Assembly: GCA_964609215.1 (NCBI GenBank)
Contig: CAZSQZ010000013.1
Span: 35,524-99,523 of the forward strand
Direction of reading: 5' to 3'
From: JABDKJ01 sp964609215
Lineage (GTDB): Bacteria; Bacteroidota; Bacteroidia; Flavobacteriales_D; JABDKJ01
DNA length: 64,000 bases
Shown: piece after piece, positions 42,987-52,400 of the stretch
Position numbering within the stretch: position 1 is the stretch's first letter
Layout: each line of letters opens with the position of its first letter
The notes under the pieces: generated by a model
Told to the model about the DNA's origin: nothing
The model's input: the letters and a program-made list of their open reading frames with translations, nothing else
Databases searched by the model: none
Program-made: the position numbers and the translations under genes

Positions 42987-44906
42987 TTATCTTATAGAGT
43001 ATAAAACTTCCTTATTAAGATTAATTGTGTGCTTATTTCTTAACTGCTTTATCCATTCTTTTTCCAAATGGTTCTGATAAGCAGCAGTTACCAATCCCCT
43101 AGCCTCGTTTATAGGCTTCGGTTGCTTAGGAAGTACTTCTTTGACGTTTACAAAAACATACTGATCATTTACAACTTTGCATTTTGAAATTCCTTTTTCA
43201 AAATCAATCAGTGAAATTATTTCCTTATCGTCTTTTTCGTAAACATCACTTATGATGGTAATATTTAATTGAGAATCTACGTTGAGGGCCTTATTTATTT
43301 CAACGTTTGGAATTCCCTTCTTCACCATTTTCTTTGCGGTTTTCGCAAGCTTTTTATCCTTACAATAGTAAATGGTTCCATCTACTCTTTCTTCGTAAAG
43401 AAATTGCTGCTTATTCTCTTCATAAAAATTCACAAGACCAATAGAATCGTTGACCGCTTTTGACCATACCTTCTCATCTGTTAATTCAAATAACAATACC
43501 CCATCTCTATACTCTTTCATTAAAGACCTAAATTCTGGATATTTAGCTTCTAATCGATCATCTTCGTAGGCAGTAATTATTTTGTCTTGAAAGGAAAGGT
43601 TTTTTCCTTCCATGTAGTCTTCCAAAGTCATATTTGTAGAACGCCTTTGAGACTGAAATAAATAAATTAAATAATCCTTTTGATAAAGTGTTGTATCGCC
43701 TAGAATCATTATAGGCTGCTTATATGAATCAAAATCTTTAAACTTCCAGGTCCCCTTTAAAATAGTGGTATCTACTAAAGCTTCAGCTTGCTTTATATTT
43801 CCGGGAAAATACTGAAAACCGTATTCTTTTTTGATTCTATCAATAAATGATTTTCTAGTCATCTCAGAACGAACATCCTTGTTAATTTTGGATTTAATCT
43901 GACTTCTCATTTCCTCATATGACTTTAAGTCTCTATACTCATGACGTTTAATTATATGCCAACCATGAGAGGTTCTGAAAGGTTCTGAAATCTCACCATC
44001 AGTTTTTAAAGCAAACGCAGCTTTTTCAAATTCTGCAACCATTCTACCGGTGCTAAACCAAGGTAAATCTCCTCCTTTTTTAGAGGTAGATTTATCATCG
44101 GAATGCTGAGCCGCAAGTGTTCCAAAATCCTCTCCAGACTTAGCTCTTGAATAAATCTCATCAATCTTTAATTTTGCCTGACTTTTTTTATTGTCTGAGT
44201 CACTTTCCGGAGATCTTACAAGAATATGTGCAACTCTCATTTCTCCTTGCGATTTTCTTCTATCCAACACCTTAACTATATGATAGCCATGACTAGTTCT
44301 AACTGGTTCAGAAATTTCTCCAGTCTCTGTATTGTAAGCCATAGACTCAAAAGGATAAACCATTTGAAGAGAAGAAAAATATCCTAAATCTCCACCATTT
44401 TGCTTTGCACTCGGGTCCTCTGACATTTCTCTCGCCACTTTTCCAAAATCTTCTCCTTCAAGAACTCTTTTTCTAAGCTTCATTATTTTATTGTAGGCTT
44501 CTAAAGTATCATCATTCTGAGCCATTATTAAAATATGAGAAGCTCTAATTTCTTCTTTCATTCGATCATAAGCCTCTTGTAAAAGTTGCTCCGTCAATTT
44601 TGAGTCTACCAAATAAGGTCTCGCAAGTTGCTTTCTGTACCCTGCAAGTTCATTTATTAATTTAGGGATGGTATCGTACTTCAGTTCTTCAGCCTCCATA
44701 ACCTTAAGCTTAAAGTTGATGAAGAGTTCTGAATATTCATCTAAGGATTCTTTGGTGATAACCGAATCCCTATTATTCTTCTTATAAATATTCTCAAATT
44801 CCGTCTTGCTAACTTTTGTATCATCTATGGTAAGAATGATATTATCCTGAGCTTCTGCAGAAATGAATAATAAAGTAACAATAAAGGTTAAACACGCTCT
44901 GTACAT
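42987..44906 (-). CDS. PpiC/SurA-type peptidyl-prolyl isomerase with two parvulin domains
   Basis: 639 residues; signal peptide (ending LLFISAEAQ). The SurA-like N-terminal helices are followed by two clear parvulin domains: RASHILIMAQNDD ... NGGDLGYFSSLQMVYPFE ... TSHGYHIVKVLDRR, and RVAHILVRSPESD ... KGGDLPWFSTGRMV ... TSHGWHIIKRHE. The last 280 residues are helical. The protein is the first of three SurA-type genes after guaB. Such clusters serve outer-membrane protein biogenesis. Confidence 0.9.
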   Translation of the reverse strand: MYRACLTFIVTLLFISAEAQDNIILTIDDTKVSKTEFENIYKKNNRDSVITKESLDEYSELFINFKLKVMEAEELKYDTIPKLINELAGYRKQLARPYLVDSKLTEQLLQEAYDRMKEEIRASHILIMAQNDDTLEAYNKIMKLRKRVLEGEDFGKVAREMSEDPSAKQNGGDLGYFSSLQMVYPFESMAYNTETGEISEPVRTSHGYHIVKVLDRRKSQGEMRVAHILVRSPESDSDNKKSQAKLKIDEIYSRAKSGEDFGTLAAQHSDDKSTSKKGGDLPWFSTGRMVAEFEKAAFALKTDGEISEPFRTSHGWHIIKRHEYRDLKSYEEMRSQIKSKINKDVRSEMTRKSFIDRIKKEYGFQYFPGNIKQAEALVDTTILKGTWKFKDFDSYKQPIMILGDTTLYQKDYLIYLFQSQRRSTNMTLEDYMEGKNLSFQDKIITAYEDDRLEAKYPEFRSLMKEYRDGVLLFELTDEKVWSKAVNDSIGLVNFYEENKQQFLYEERVDGTIYYCKDKKLAKTAKKMVKKGIPNVEINKALNVDSQLNITIISDVYEKDDKEIISLIDFEKGISKCKVVNDQYVFVNVKEVLPKQPKPINEARGLVTAAYQNHLEKEWIKQLRNKHTINLNKEVLYSIR

Positions 44907-44950
44907 GAATTCTTATTTAAAAAGATTGCAAAAATAACGATAAAACTTAT

Positions 44951-46417
44951 TTATCTAAAACTATAATTTGGTGCTTCTCTGGTTATGGACACATCATGAG
45001 GATGACTTTCTTTTACTCCTGCATTTGTAATTCTAATGAACTTAGCTTTTTGAAGTATTTCTATATTTTCAGCTCCGCAATAGCCCATTCCAGCTTTTAA
45101 ACCACCCACCACTTGATAAATCACTTCAGACAATTTTCCTTTATAAGGAACTCGACCAGAAATACCCTCGGGAACAAATTTGCTCATATCGTTAGTATTT
45201 TCTTGGAAATAACGGTCTTTAGAACCTTTTGCCATTGCTTCTATTGAGCCCATTCCTCTATAAGATTTAAATTTTCTGCCTTCATAAATGATAGTTTCAC
45301 CTGGTGACTCTTCAGTCCCTGCAAGCATCGAGCCAACCATTACAGAGCTAGCTCCTGCGGCTATCGCTTTCACTATATCACCTGAATATCGTATACCTCC
45401 ATCAGCAATAACTGGAATAAATTCTCCCTTCAAGGCTTTTGCAACATTATAAACTGCTGTTAATTGAGGAACCCCCACTCCAGCAATGATTCTGGTAGTG
45501 CATATAGAACCTGGGCCTATTCCAACTTTTACTGCATCCGCACCATGCTTCATTAGTTCTTTTGCCGCTTCTGCAGTAGCAATATTACCTACTACAACAT
45601 CGACAGAATCAAATCCCTTCTTAATTTCTTTGAGTAGTTCAATTACTCCTTTAGAATGACCATGAGCTGTATCAATGCAAATGGCATCTACACCAGCTTT
45701 AACCAAAGCATCAGCTCTTTCATGGGCATTTGAAGTAACACCAATTCCAGCAGCAACCCTTAATCGTCCAAAAGAATCTTTACAAGAATTTGGATGTTCT
45801 TTTAATTTCATAATATCTCTGTAGGTAATCAAACCAATTAGTTTATTGGAATCATTGACCACAGGTAATTTCTCAATTTTATGCTTTTGTAAAACCTGCT
45901 CTGCTTTCTTTAAATCAGTATCTGGATTAACTGTTATCAGATTATCCTTTGTCATTATGGAAGTTATAGGTAATGACAAATCACTTTCAAATCTCAAATC
46001 TCTATTGGTAATAATACCTACCAGAGTTCTTTCATCATTAACAACTGGTATTCCTCCGATTCTATGTTCCTGCATCAGGTTTAAGGCGTCACCTACAAGC
46101 GCAGACTCGGAAAGAGTAACTGGGTCTTGAATCATCCCACTTTCCGATCGTTTTACTTTTCTAACTTCCGCTGCCTGTTTTTCAATGGGCATATTTTTAT
46201 GCATCACTCCTATTCCTCCTTGTTGTGCCATAGCTATGGCCATTGAAGATTCAGTGACCGTGTCCATTGCTGCTGAAACTAAAGGAACATTTAATCTAAT
46301 GTTTCTTGTAAATTGGGTATGCGTGGTAACTTGACTTGGTAAAATTTCCGAAAACTGAGGAATTAATAATACATCGTCAAAGGTGAGACCCTCACCTGCA
46401 AATTTATCTTGATCCAT
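44951..46417 (-). CDS. guaB: Inosine-5'-monophosphate dehydrogenase
   Basis: 488 residues from ATG 46417 (MDQDKFAGEGLTFDDVLLIP); a longer form to 46459 adds 14 residues without family match. Two CBS motifs lie at about 95-215 (MIQDPVTLSE, IGGIPVVNDERTLVGIITN; IEKLPVVNDSNKLIGLITY). The active-site loop GPGSICTTRIIAGVGVPQ holds the catalytic Cys; YRGMGSIEAM and GVSGRVPYKG-like GISGRVPYKG follow. Converts IMP to XMP in GTP synthesis. Confidence 0.96.
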   Translation of the reverse strand: MDQDKFAGEGLTFDDVLLIPQFSEILPSQVTTHTQFTRNIRLNVPLVSAAMDTVTESSMAIAMAQQGGIGVMHKNMPIEKQAAEVRKVKRSESGMIQDPVTLSESALVGDALNLMQEHRIGGIPVVNDERTLVGIITNRDLRFESDLSLPITSIMTKDNLITVNPDTDLKKAEQVLQKHKIEKLPVVNDSNKLIGLITYRDIMKLKEHPNSCKDSFGRLRVAAGIGVTSNAHERADALVKAGVDAICIDTAHGHSKGVIELLKEIKKGFDSVDVVVGNIATAEAAKELMKHGADAVKVGIGPGSICTTRIIAGVGVPQLTAVYNVAKALKGEFIPVIADGGIRYSGDIVKAIAAGASSVMVGSMLAGTEESPGETIIYEGRKFKSYRGMGSIEAMAKGSKDRYFQENTNDMSKFVPEGISGRVPYKGKLSEVIYQVVGGLKAGMGYCGAENIEILQKAKFIRITNAGVKESHPHDVSITREAPNYSFR

Positions 46418-46494
46418 AAAAACGTTTTGGGCTACAATTATTGGGGCACAAAGGTACAAAAAAGGCTGAATATCAGAGCTTAGGAAATCCTTTA

Positions 46495-48606
46495 TTATTT
46501 AGAGTCATTTATGAAATAAACATCCCCTCTTTGTTCAAAAACGGTTCCATCTCCACCCTGGTATCTTATGTAGTAAAAATAGACTCCTTGAGGTACTGGG
46601 CTTCCTTTATAAATTCCTCTCCAACCTGTATCAAAATCTTCAGAAAGAAAAATTTCCTGCCCCCATCTATTAAAGATAATCAAAGAATAATTTTCAATAT
46701 TCAAGAAGCCACCAACTGGTTTAAATTCTTGATTAATACCTCCAAAAACTATAGCATTCGGAATCCAAAAAATAGGTTTTTGGGTTCCACAATCGCTATT
46801 TGAAATACTGTTTTTTGCAAATCCAAAACTATTTGGGTTTTCAATTGCTTCAATGAAATAACAAAACTCTCCTTGAACATCGATGAAGTCATTTACATCA
46901 TCAATATAATCTGTTCTCCACTGCGGAACTGATGCAATAAGATTAGTAGGTGCTTCTCCTCTTTTCTGACGGTAAATATTATATCCAGCTACATTTCCAT
47001 CCCAAACTCCATACTTGTTCCAAACTAAGTTATTTGTTCCGTTGCTAGAGTTTGCCACTACATTCAGTAAAACATTCCTAGATTCTTGAGAACTAATATA
47101 GTTTACTCCGCAACTATCAATCAAAGAAACTCGGTACCTATTGCTTTGATTTACAGGAGCATTTAAAAAATCTATCATCTCCACATCCTGACCCATAAGT
47201 GGGTTATAAGTTACTGTTCCTATTCCGAAGAAATCATTAAAATTTGGATCGTATTTTTCAAAGAAATATTTCATTGAAGTTCCACCACTATGATAAGCTG
47301 TTATTCCTATTTCTCTGTCGCCTAAAACACTTACATTAGATAAATATGCAAAGTCCGGACGTTCGGGATACTCAATTGTAACACAGGTAACATTAGAGTG
47401 AGAATCTTTTTGATTTCCGTTCGAAATGGCCTTGATAAAGAAACAGTAATTAGAATCAATTTCTAAATTGGAAACTGTAAAGGTATTTGCATTAGGCCCT
47501 CTGGTTCCAATTAATTGATAAGCTCCTCCATTTTCGCTTCCCAAAATCTCATACCCTAAAACACCTTCATCCCAATGAATATATCTATTCCAATTTAAGG
47601 TTACCGCACGCTCGCATCTGTCCAATTCATTCACAACATGCATCGTTTGAGCCAAGAACGATGAGTTTATATTTCCATTAGTATTTCCAATGGTGTTTCC
47701 GCTATGTATGCATGAGTCATATGGAATAACCACGAAATATTCAGTCACTTGAGCAGCATCTGAGACTAAATGCTCGAAAGACAATTCACTAGGCATATTG
47801 GTCTGTCCAATTGTAAAATAGTTCGTATCCAATCCATCGATGTCAACCTCTTGAATAATATAGCCTTGAGTATCTTCTTCCGGACTAGGATACCAGCAAA
47901 TTACCGCATTATTGCTGGCTGTATCCACTGTAACTGTTTCCAAGTCTGGTAAAGAAGGTGGATTAACATCTTGATATCTTCCGGATTTCACGTCACTGGT
48001 CGAAACACAACCCGCTGGATTTGGAAGTTGAACCCTGTAAGACACCATTACAGAATCATCCATACCATGGCAAACATTATTCAATTCAGAAAAGAATTCG
48101 TCACCAACTTCTGCTGTGCCTGCTGGAATCCATCCAGTACCAAAATTTCTTTCTATGTTGTACGTTCCTTCAGAACTTTCTAATTGTGCCGCAGAAAAAA
48201 TGGGGTTCCAATTCATTTCTGCTAGTGGTGCTATAAAACTTTGTCCATTCAAATTCAGGAAGATGGTTGATAAAGTATCCGAATTTTCAGAAACTAGTCC
48301 ATTTGAGTCAACGGATCTCATGAAGAAATATACGGGTTGATTATCTGCAACACCTACATCATAATTGAACAATTCTGTATTATAACCTGCAACCGTTTGA
48401 AATTGCACGAAATTTATATTGGTAATTGAAAAACGGATTTCATAATGAGAGAAATTGGCAGGCATTAAATCAGGTTTTGTCCAATGAACATCTACATCAT
48501 CCCCATCAACAACATTAACACAGTTCAATGTTGGAGGAACCAAATCTTGAGCCACTAATAATGACACACTAAAAATAGAAAACAATATTAGGCACAGTTT
48601 TTTCAA
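46495..48606 (-). CDS. Secreted fibronectin III protein with gliding-motility/T9SS type B C-terminal domain
   Basis: 703 residues; signal peptide (ending SVSLLVAQ). Four or so fibronectin III-like domains fill the body (for example VDVHWTKPDLMPANFSHYEI, NLVWNKYGVWDGNVAGYNIY). The last 90 residues (PNAIVFGGINQEFKPVGGFL, YSLIIFNRWGQEIFLSED, GWRGIYKGSPVPQGVYFYYI) are the CHU_C-type domain that directs T9SS type B export. Probable cell-surface protein; binding partner unknown. Confidence 0.88.
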   Translation of the reverse strand: MKKLCLILFSIFSVSLLVAQDLVPPTLNCVNVVDGDDVDVHWTKPDLMPANFSHYEIRFSITNINFVQFQTVAGYNTELFNYDVGVADNQPVYFFMRSVDSNGLVSENSDTLSTIFLNLNGQSFIAPLAEMNWNPIFSAAQLESSEGTYNIERNFGTGWIPAGTAEVGDEFFSELNNVCHGMDDSVMVSYRVQLPNPAGCVSTSDVKSGRYQDVNPPSLPDLETVTVDTASNNAVICWYPSPEEDTQGYIIQEVDIDGLDTNYFTIGQTNMPSELSFEHLVSDAAQVTEYFVVIPYDSCIHSGNTIGNTNGNINSSFLAQTMHVVNELDRCERAVTLNWNRYIHWDEGVLGYEILGSENGGAYQLIGTRGPNANTFTVSNLEIDSNYCFFIKAISNGNQKDSHSNVTCVTIEYPERPDFAYLSNVSVLGDREIGITAYHSGGTSMKYFFEKYDPNFNDFFGIGTVTYNPLMGQDVEMIDFLNAPVNQSNRYRVSLIDSCGVNYISSQESRNVLLNVVANSSNGTNNLVWNKYGVWDGNVAGYNIYRQKRGEAPTNLIASVPQWRTDYIDDVNDFIDVQGEFCYFIEAIENPNSFGFAKNSISNSDCGTQKPIFWIPNAIVFGGINQEFKPVGGFLNIENYSLIIFNRWGQEIFLSEDFDTGWRGIYKGSPVPQGVYFYYIRYQGGDGTVFEQRGDVYFINDSK

Positions 48607-48771
48607 AACTTAATCCGTAATTCTTTAAGAGTGTAAATTTATACTATTCTAAACGATATTGAATGACTACTGTTGCCTTTCATATACACAAAAATCTTAA
48701 TTAATGTTACTCCTTATATATGTACGGAATATCACTTTAAAGCTTTTTACCCTATTTTTTATTTATTCAAG

Positions 48772-48779
48772 TACATTTG
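48772..48779 (+). promoter_or_regulatory. Candidate -7 box before the CapD-like gene
   Basis: TACATTTG matches TAnnTTTG exactly, about 60 bases upstream of the proposed TTG start. No good TTG lies 19-20 bases upstream, so the call is weak. Confidence 0.3.
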
Positions 48780-48833
48780 CGAAGCTTAAAATTTCACATA
48801 AAAAGTGTCTTTTGTAAAATTTGAATTCGAAAT

Positions 48834-50708
48834 TTGAACCGAGTTATTAATAAGACGAGTAATACTCCACGTTGGCTAATTTTCGCTTTTGATTTATTTC
48901 TAAGCTGTCTCTCCATTTTTATGGCTTACCAACTGCGTTTTGAATTTAAAATACCAGAAATTGAAATTCAAATCCTTTTAAGTTCATTTCCATTATATAT
49001 AGTTGTAAGAGCGGTGAGTTTTTATTTAGGGAAGATTTACGCTGGAATTATTAAATATACTGGCGCCCAAGATGCACTTAGAATATTTGTAACTGTGCTC
49101 AGCGGAACAGCATTTTTAATGCTTGCCAACATAGGAAGGTACTATATATATGACCAAAATTATTTCTTTCCATTCTCAATTCTTATTATAGAATTTCTCA
49201 TTTCCTGTATTGGTTTAATCGCATATAGAATAGCTACCAAGAGGATTTATGAGGAAGCCACAAATCCAAGTCGTACAAAAGAAAAAATTGTCGTTTATGG
49301 TGCAGGGGAAGCTGGCCTGATAACAAAAAGGACTTTGGACAAAGATGTTGCCTCTAAACTTCAGGTCATCGCTTTTTTTGATGACGATAAAAAGAAAAAC
49401 GGAAAGAGAGCTGAAGGTGTAACTATCCACCACAGTACCGAACTAGATTCCTTTTTAAAATCTACTAGTGTCAATCAACTAATTCTGGCAATTCAAAAGC
49501 CAAAACCTGAAAACAGACAATATATCATTGATGTTGCATTGGCTAACGGTGCACGAGTTCTCAATGTGCCACCTGTTCAGGATTGGATAAAAGGTAAATT
49601 AAGTTTTAATCAGCTAAAACCAATCAAAATTGAGAATCTCCTAGAGAGAAATGAAATTGCCATAGATACGAATGCCATTGAAAAAATGCTTAGTGGTAAA
49701 AAGATTTTGGTTACTGGTGCAGCTGGTTCTATAGGTTCTGGTATAGTAAAGCAACTTATTCGATTTAATCCTTTGGAATTAACATTGTTTGAACAAGCCG
49801 AATCTCCGCTATACGAATTGGAAATAGAGCTTAGAGACTTAAAACCTAAATGTCCAATAAACTATGTAATAGGTGATATCAGAAATCTAGAGAGGATATC
49901 AAATGCAATAAAAACCTTTGAGCCGGAAATTGTTTTTCACGCAGCAGCCTATAAGCATGTTCCTCTAATGGAAGAAAACCCTTCAGAAAGTATTTTAACT
50001 AATGTTTTAGGAACCAAAATTTTAGCTGACCTTTCTGATAAATACAAGGTTAAAAGTTTCGTTTTCATTTCGACCGATAAAGCCGTGAACCCCACTAATG
50101 TTATGGGAGCATCTAAGAGAATTGCGGAAATGTATTGTCAGTCGTTCAACCAAATATCTAAAACCAATTTTATTACCACCAGATTCGGAAATGTATTGGG
50201 GTCAAACGGTTCGGTTATTCCATTATTTAAAAAGCAAATTGAAAATGGAGGGCCCTTAACAATTACTCATGAAAAAATAAATAGGTATTTCATGACTATT
50301 TCAGAGGCTTGTCAATTGGTTCTAGAGGCAGGAGCTATGGGCAAGGGAGGAGAGATTTTCATTTTTGACATGGGGCAACCCGTTAAAATAATTGATTTAG
50401 CAAAAAACATGATTAGGCTCTCTGGTTTAGTACCAGAAAAGGATATCGAAATTAAGATTATGGGGCTAAGGCCAGGCGAAAAGATCTTTGAAGAATTACT
50501 GGCAAATGAGGAAAACACTTTACCAACTCATCATAAAAAAATCATGGTTGCAAAAGTCAGAGAATCTAATTTTGACAAGGTGAAATCAGATGTAGAGGAA
50601 TTAATTACATTGTTCGGATCGCAGGATAATTTCGAAATGGTAAGAAAAATGAAAGAAATTGTTCCTGAGTTTAAAAGTCAAAATTCTGACTATCAAAAGT
50701 TAGACTAA
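48834..50708 (+). CDS. Membrane nucleotide-sugar epimerase/dehydratase (CapD/WbpM/FlaA1-like)
   Basis: 624 residues. There is no ATG ahead of the first membrane segment; TTG 48834 fits. Four hydrophobic segments occupy about 12-135. A first nucleotide-binding domain has VYGAGEAG (about 153-160), and a second, catalytic SDR domain has VTGAAGSIGSGIVKQLI (about 290), AAAYKHVPLMEENP and STDKAVNPTNVMGASKR. Met in place of the usual catalytic Tyr (MGASK) is normal for this family. The enzyme converts UDP-N-acetylhexosamines for capsule, LPS or glycoprotein glycans. Confidence 0.9.
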   Translation: MNRVINKTSNTPRWLIFAFDLFLSCLSIFMAYQLRFEFKIPEIEIQILLSSFPLYIVVRAVSFYLGKIYAGIIKYTGAQDALRIFVTVLSGTAFLMLANIGRYYIYDQNYFFPFSILIIEFLISCIGLIAYRIATKRIYEEATNPSRTKEKIVVYGAGEAGLITKRTLDKDVASKLQVIAFFDDDKKKNGKRAEGVTIHHSTELDSFLKSTSVNQLILAIQKPKPENRQYIIDVALANGARVLNVPPVQDWIKGKLSFNQLKPIKIENLLERNEIAIDTNAIEKMLSGKKILVTGAAGSIGSGIVKQLIRFNPLELTLFEQAESPLYELEIELRDLKPKCPINYVIGDIRNLERISNAIKTFEPEIVFHAAAYKHVPLMEENPSESILTNVLGTKILADLSDKYKVKSFVFISTDKAVNPTNVMGASKRIAEMYCQSFNQISKTNFITTRFGNVLGSNGSVIPLFKKQIENGGPLTITHEKINRYFMTISEACQLVLEAGAMGKGGEIFIFDMGQPVKIIDLAKNMIRLSGLVPEKDIEIKIMGLRPGEKIFEELLANEENTLPTHHKKIMVAKVRESNFDKVKSDVEELITLFGSQDNFEMVRKMKEIVPEFKSQNSDYQKLD

Positions 50709-50727
50709 AAGCATCTTCAAGTCTAGA

Positions 50728-50745
50728 AGTGTTCATGTTAACACT
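50728..50745 (+). promoter_or_regulatory. Inverted repeat before the SPOR-repeat genes
   Basis: AGTGTT-N6-AACACT, with a further GAACACTTTC at 50756-50765. The half-site resembles the gap operator but the spacing differs, so a shared regulator is uncertain. Confidence 0.3.
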
Positions 50746-50831
50746 ATTATGTTTAGAACACTTTCATGGACGAATCGCGAAAGAACGCATATAAAATAAA
50801 TTTGTTAAGTAACCATCTTATTTAGCAAACC

Positions 50832-52367
50832 ATGTTCAAAATAATTTCAGTCTTTGCTTGCTTTAACTTCTTTACATTCATCAGTTTCTTTCAAAATAAT
50901 TCTGTTCAAATCAATCAGGTGACTCCTGTTACATTGGCAGAAGGAGAAAAGCATGAAGTAAAGGTTATTATCAAAAAGAATGATATTTCTGGTTTTGCGA
51001 AATTTGAGGTCTCTGTAGACTCAGGTATTGAAGTAAGCGCAGGAGATATTGGTTCGGCATCTTTTACCTTTGAAGATGGAGTAGCAAAATTTATTTGGTT
51101 TGCACTTCCCGAAGATCCAGAATTTAGAATTAGTTATTTCATTGAAAATCAAGAATCTGAAATTGGAATGGTTAAGACAGTAGATTCCAAATTTTCATAT
51201 TTAGATGATAATATCAAGAAGGTTTATCAAGTGCCTCAATACCAATTTACTATTGAAACCTACTCTAACTCCCCTCTAGTTGCTCTTGATGATATAGTGA
51301 TAGAAAACCCATCTGAGGATGAAGATGAAATAGCATTATCTCCAGAAGAGAAATTAGAAGCAATTAGAAACCATAAGGTAAAAATCAATAGAGAGTTCCA
51401 AAGAATTGAAAGTGGTTTGTATAGAATGAATATTACCATTGATAAAGGACCCATCGAAGGATTTGCAAAATTAGAAGATGTTGTCCCTGATGGTTTTGAT
51501 TATATAGAAGAGGAAACAAGCGGAGCAATATTTACCAAGGTTAAGGGAAAGGCAAAATTTGTATGGTTTAATGTCCCTGAAGATCCTATTGTAAGGGTAT
51601 CTTACAATCTAAGAGCTGAAGAATCCAATGTTGTTGGTCTGCATAACATTACTGGAGATTTTATTTATTTAGTTGATGACCAAGATGTTCTAAATGCTTC
51701 CGTGCCGGCATTTTTTGAAATTAACTCCACAGAATTAGAAGACGCAATAGTTGCCGATAATATTGGAAAATTAAATAATGAAGAGGAAGATGTAAAAGGT
51801 GGACTTTGGCAAACAGAAACAATTAATGAGGAAGAAATTCAGGAAGAAGAAGAAATTGCAATGAACGAAAAATCTTCAGATTCATCCAATGACATTACAA
51901 CTGAAATGCTTCCTGAAATAATGGAACAAACAGAAGAAGTTGGAATAACTGGAATGGGTGAATCGGAAGAAAATTTAGGCTCTGAAATTATAAGTAAAGG
52001 AGATGGCAAAGAAGAAGATATGGTTGGTGAACAAAATACAGAAGTTGGAATAAGCCAAAATCTTTCGAACCAAGCAGATGAAGGCATTAACTATCGTGTG
52101 CAGATATGTGCTACCAGAAATGCCGCTCCGGCAAATTATTTCAAAACCTATAAGAACTTTAATTATCCAGTGATAATTGAAAACCATCAAGGTTGGGTAA
52201 AGTACACGACTGGAAGTTTCGATCAGTATAAAGCAGCAAGAAATAGCAGAGAAGGAATAAATCAAAATTACGATTTTGACGGGCCTTTTATTGCTGCTTA
52301 TAATGACGGTGTTAGAATCTCAGTTCAAGAAGCTTTAATGATCTCCAATCAAAAGTGGTTTCAATAA
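50832..52367 (+). CDS. Exported two-repeat protein with C-terminal SPOR-like domain
   Basis: 511 residues; N-terminal hydrophobic signal (about 1-20). Two related repeats of about 130 residues occur: ISGFAKFEVSVDSGIEV with KFIWFALPEDPEFRISY, and IEGFAKLEDVVPDGFDY with KFVWFNVPEDPIVRVSY. An acidic linker of low complexity (about 320-415) leads to INYRVQICATRNAAPANYF and a SPOR-like fold, which in other proteins binds denuded peptidoglycan. The next gene begins 33 bases on and also carries SPOR repeats, so the pair probably acts at the cell envelope. Confidence 0.7.
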   Translation: MFKIISVFACFNFFTFISFFQNNSVQINQVTPVTLAEGEKHEVKVIIKKNDISGFAKFEVSVDSGIEVSAGDIGSASFTFEDGVAKFIWFALPEDPEFRISYFIENQESEIGMVKTVDSKFSYLDDNIKKVYQVPQYQFTIETYSNSPLVALDDIVIENPSEDEDEIALSPEEKLEAIRNHKVKINREFQRIESGLYRMNITIDKGPIEGFAKLEDVVPDGFDYIEEETSGAIFTKVKGKAKFVWFNVPEDPIVRVSYNLRAEESNVVGLHNITGDFIYLVDDQDVLNASVPAFFEINSTELEDAIVADNIGKLNNEEEDVKGGLWQTETINEEEIQEEEEIAMNEKSSDSSNDITTEMLPEIMEQTEEVGITGMGESEENLGSEIISKGDGKEEDMVGEQNTEVGISQNLSNQADEGINYRVQICATRNAAPANYFKTYKNFNYPVIIENHQGWVKYTTGSFDQYKAARNSREGINQNYDFDGPFIAAYNDGVRISVQEALMISNQKWFQ

Positions 52368-52400
52368 AAAATATAACTTAGTCTCCAGTTAATCCTGAAA

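Noticed and set aside
48601..48833. A tRNA or small RNA in the gap before the CapD-like gene
   Set aside because: No cloverleaf or strong hairpin was visible in the A+T-rich gap.
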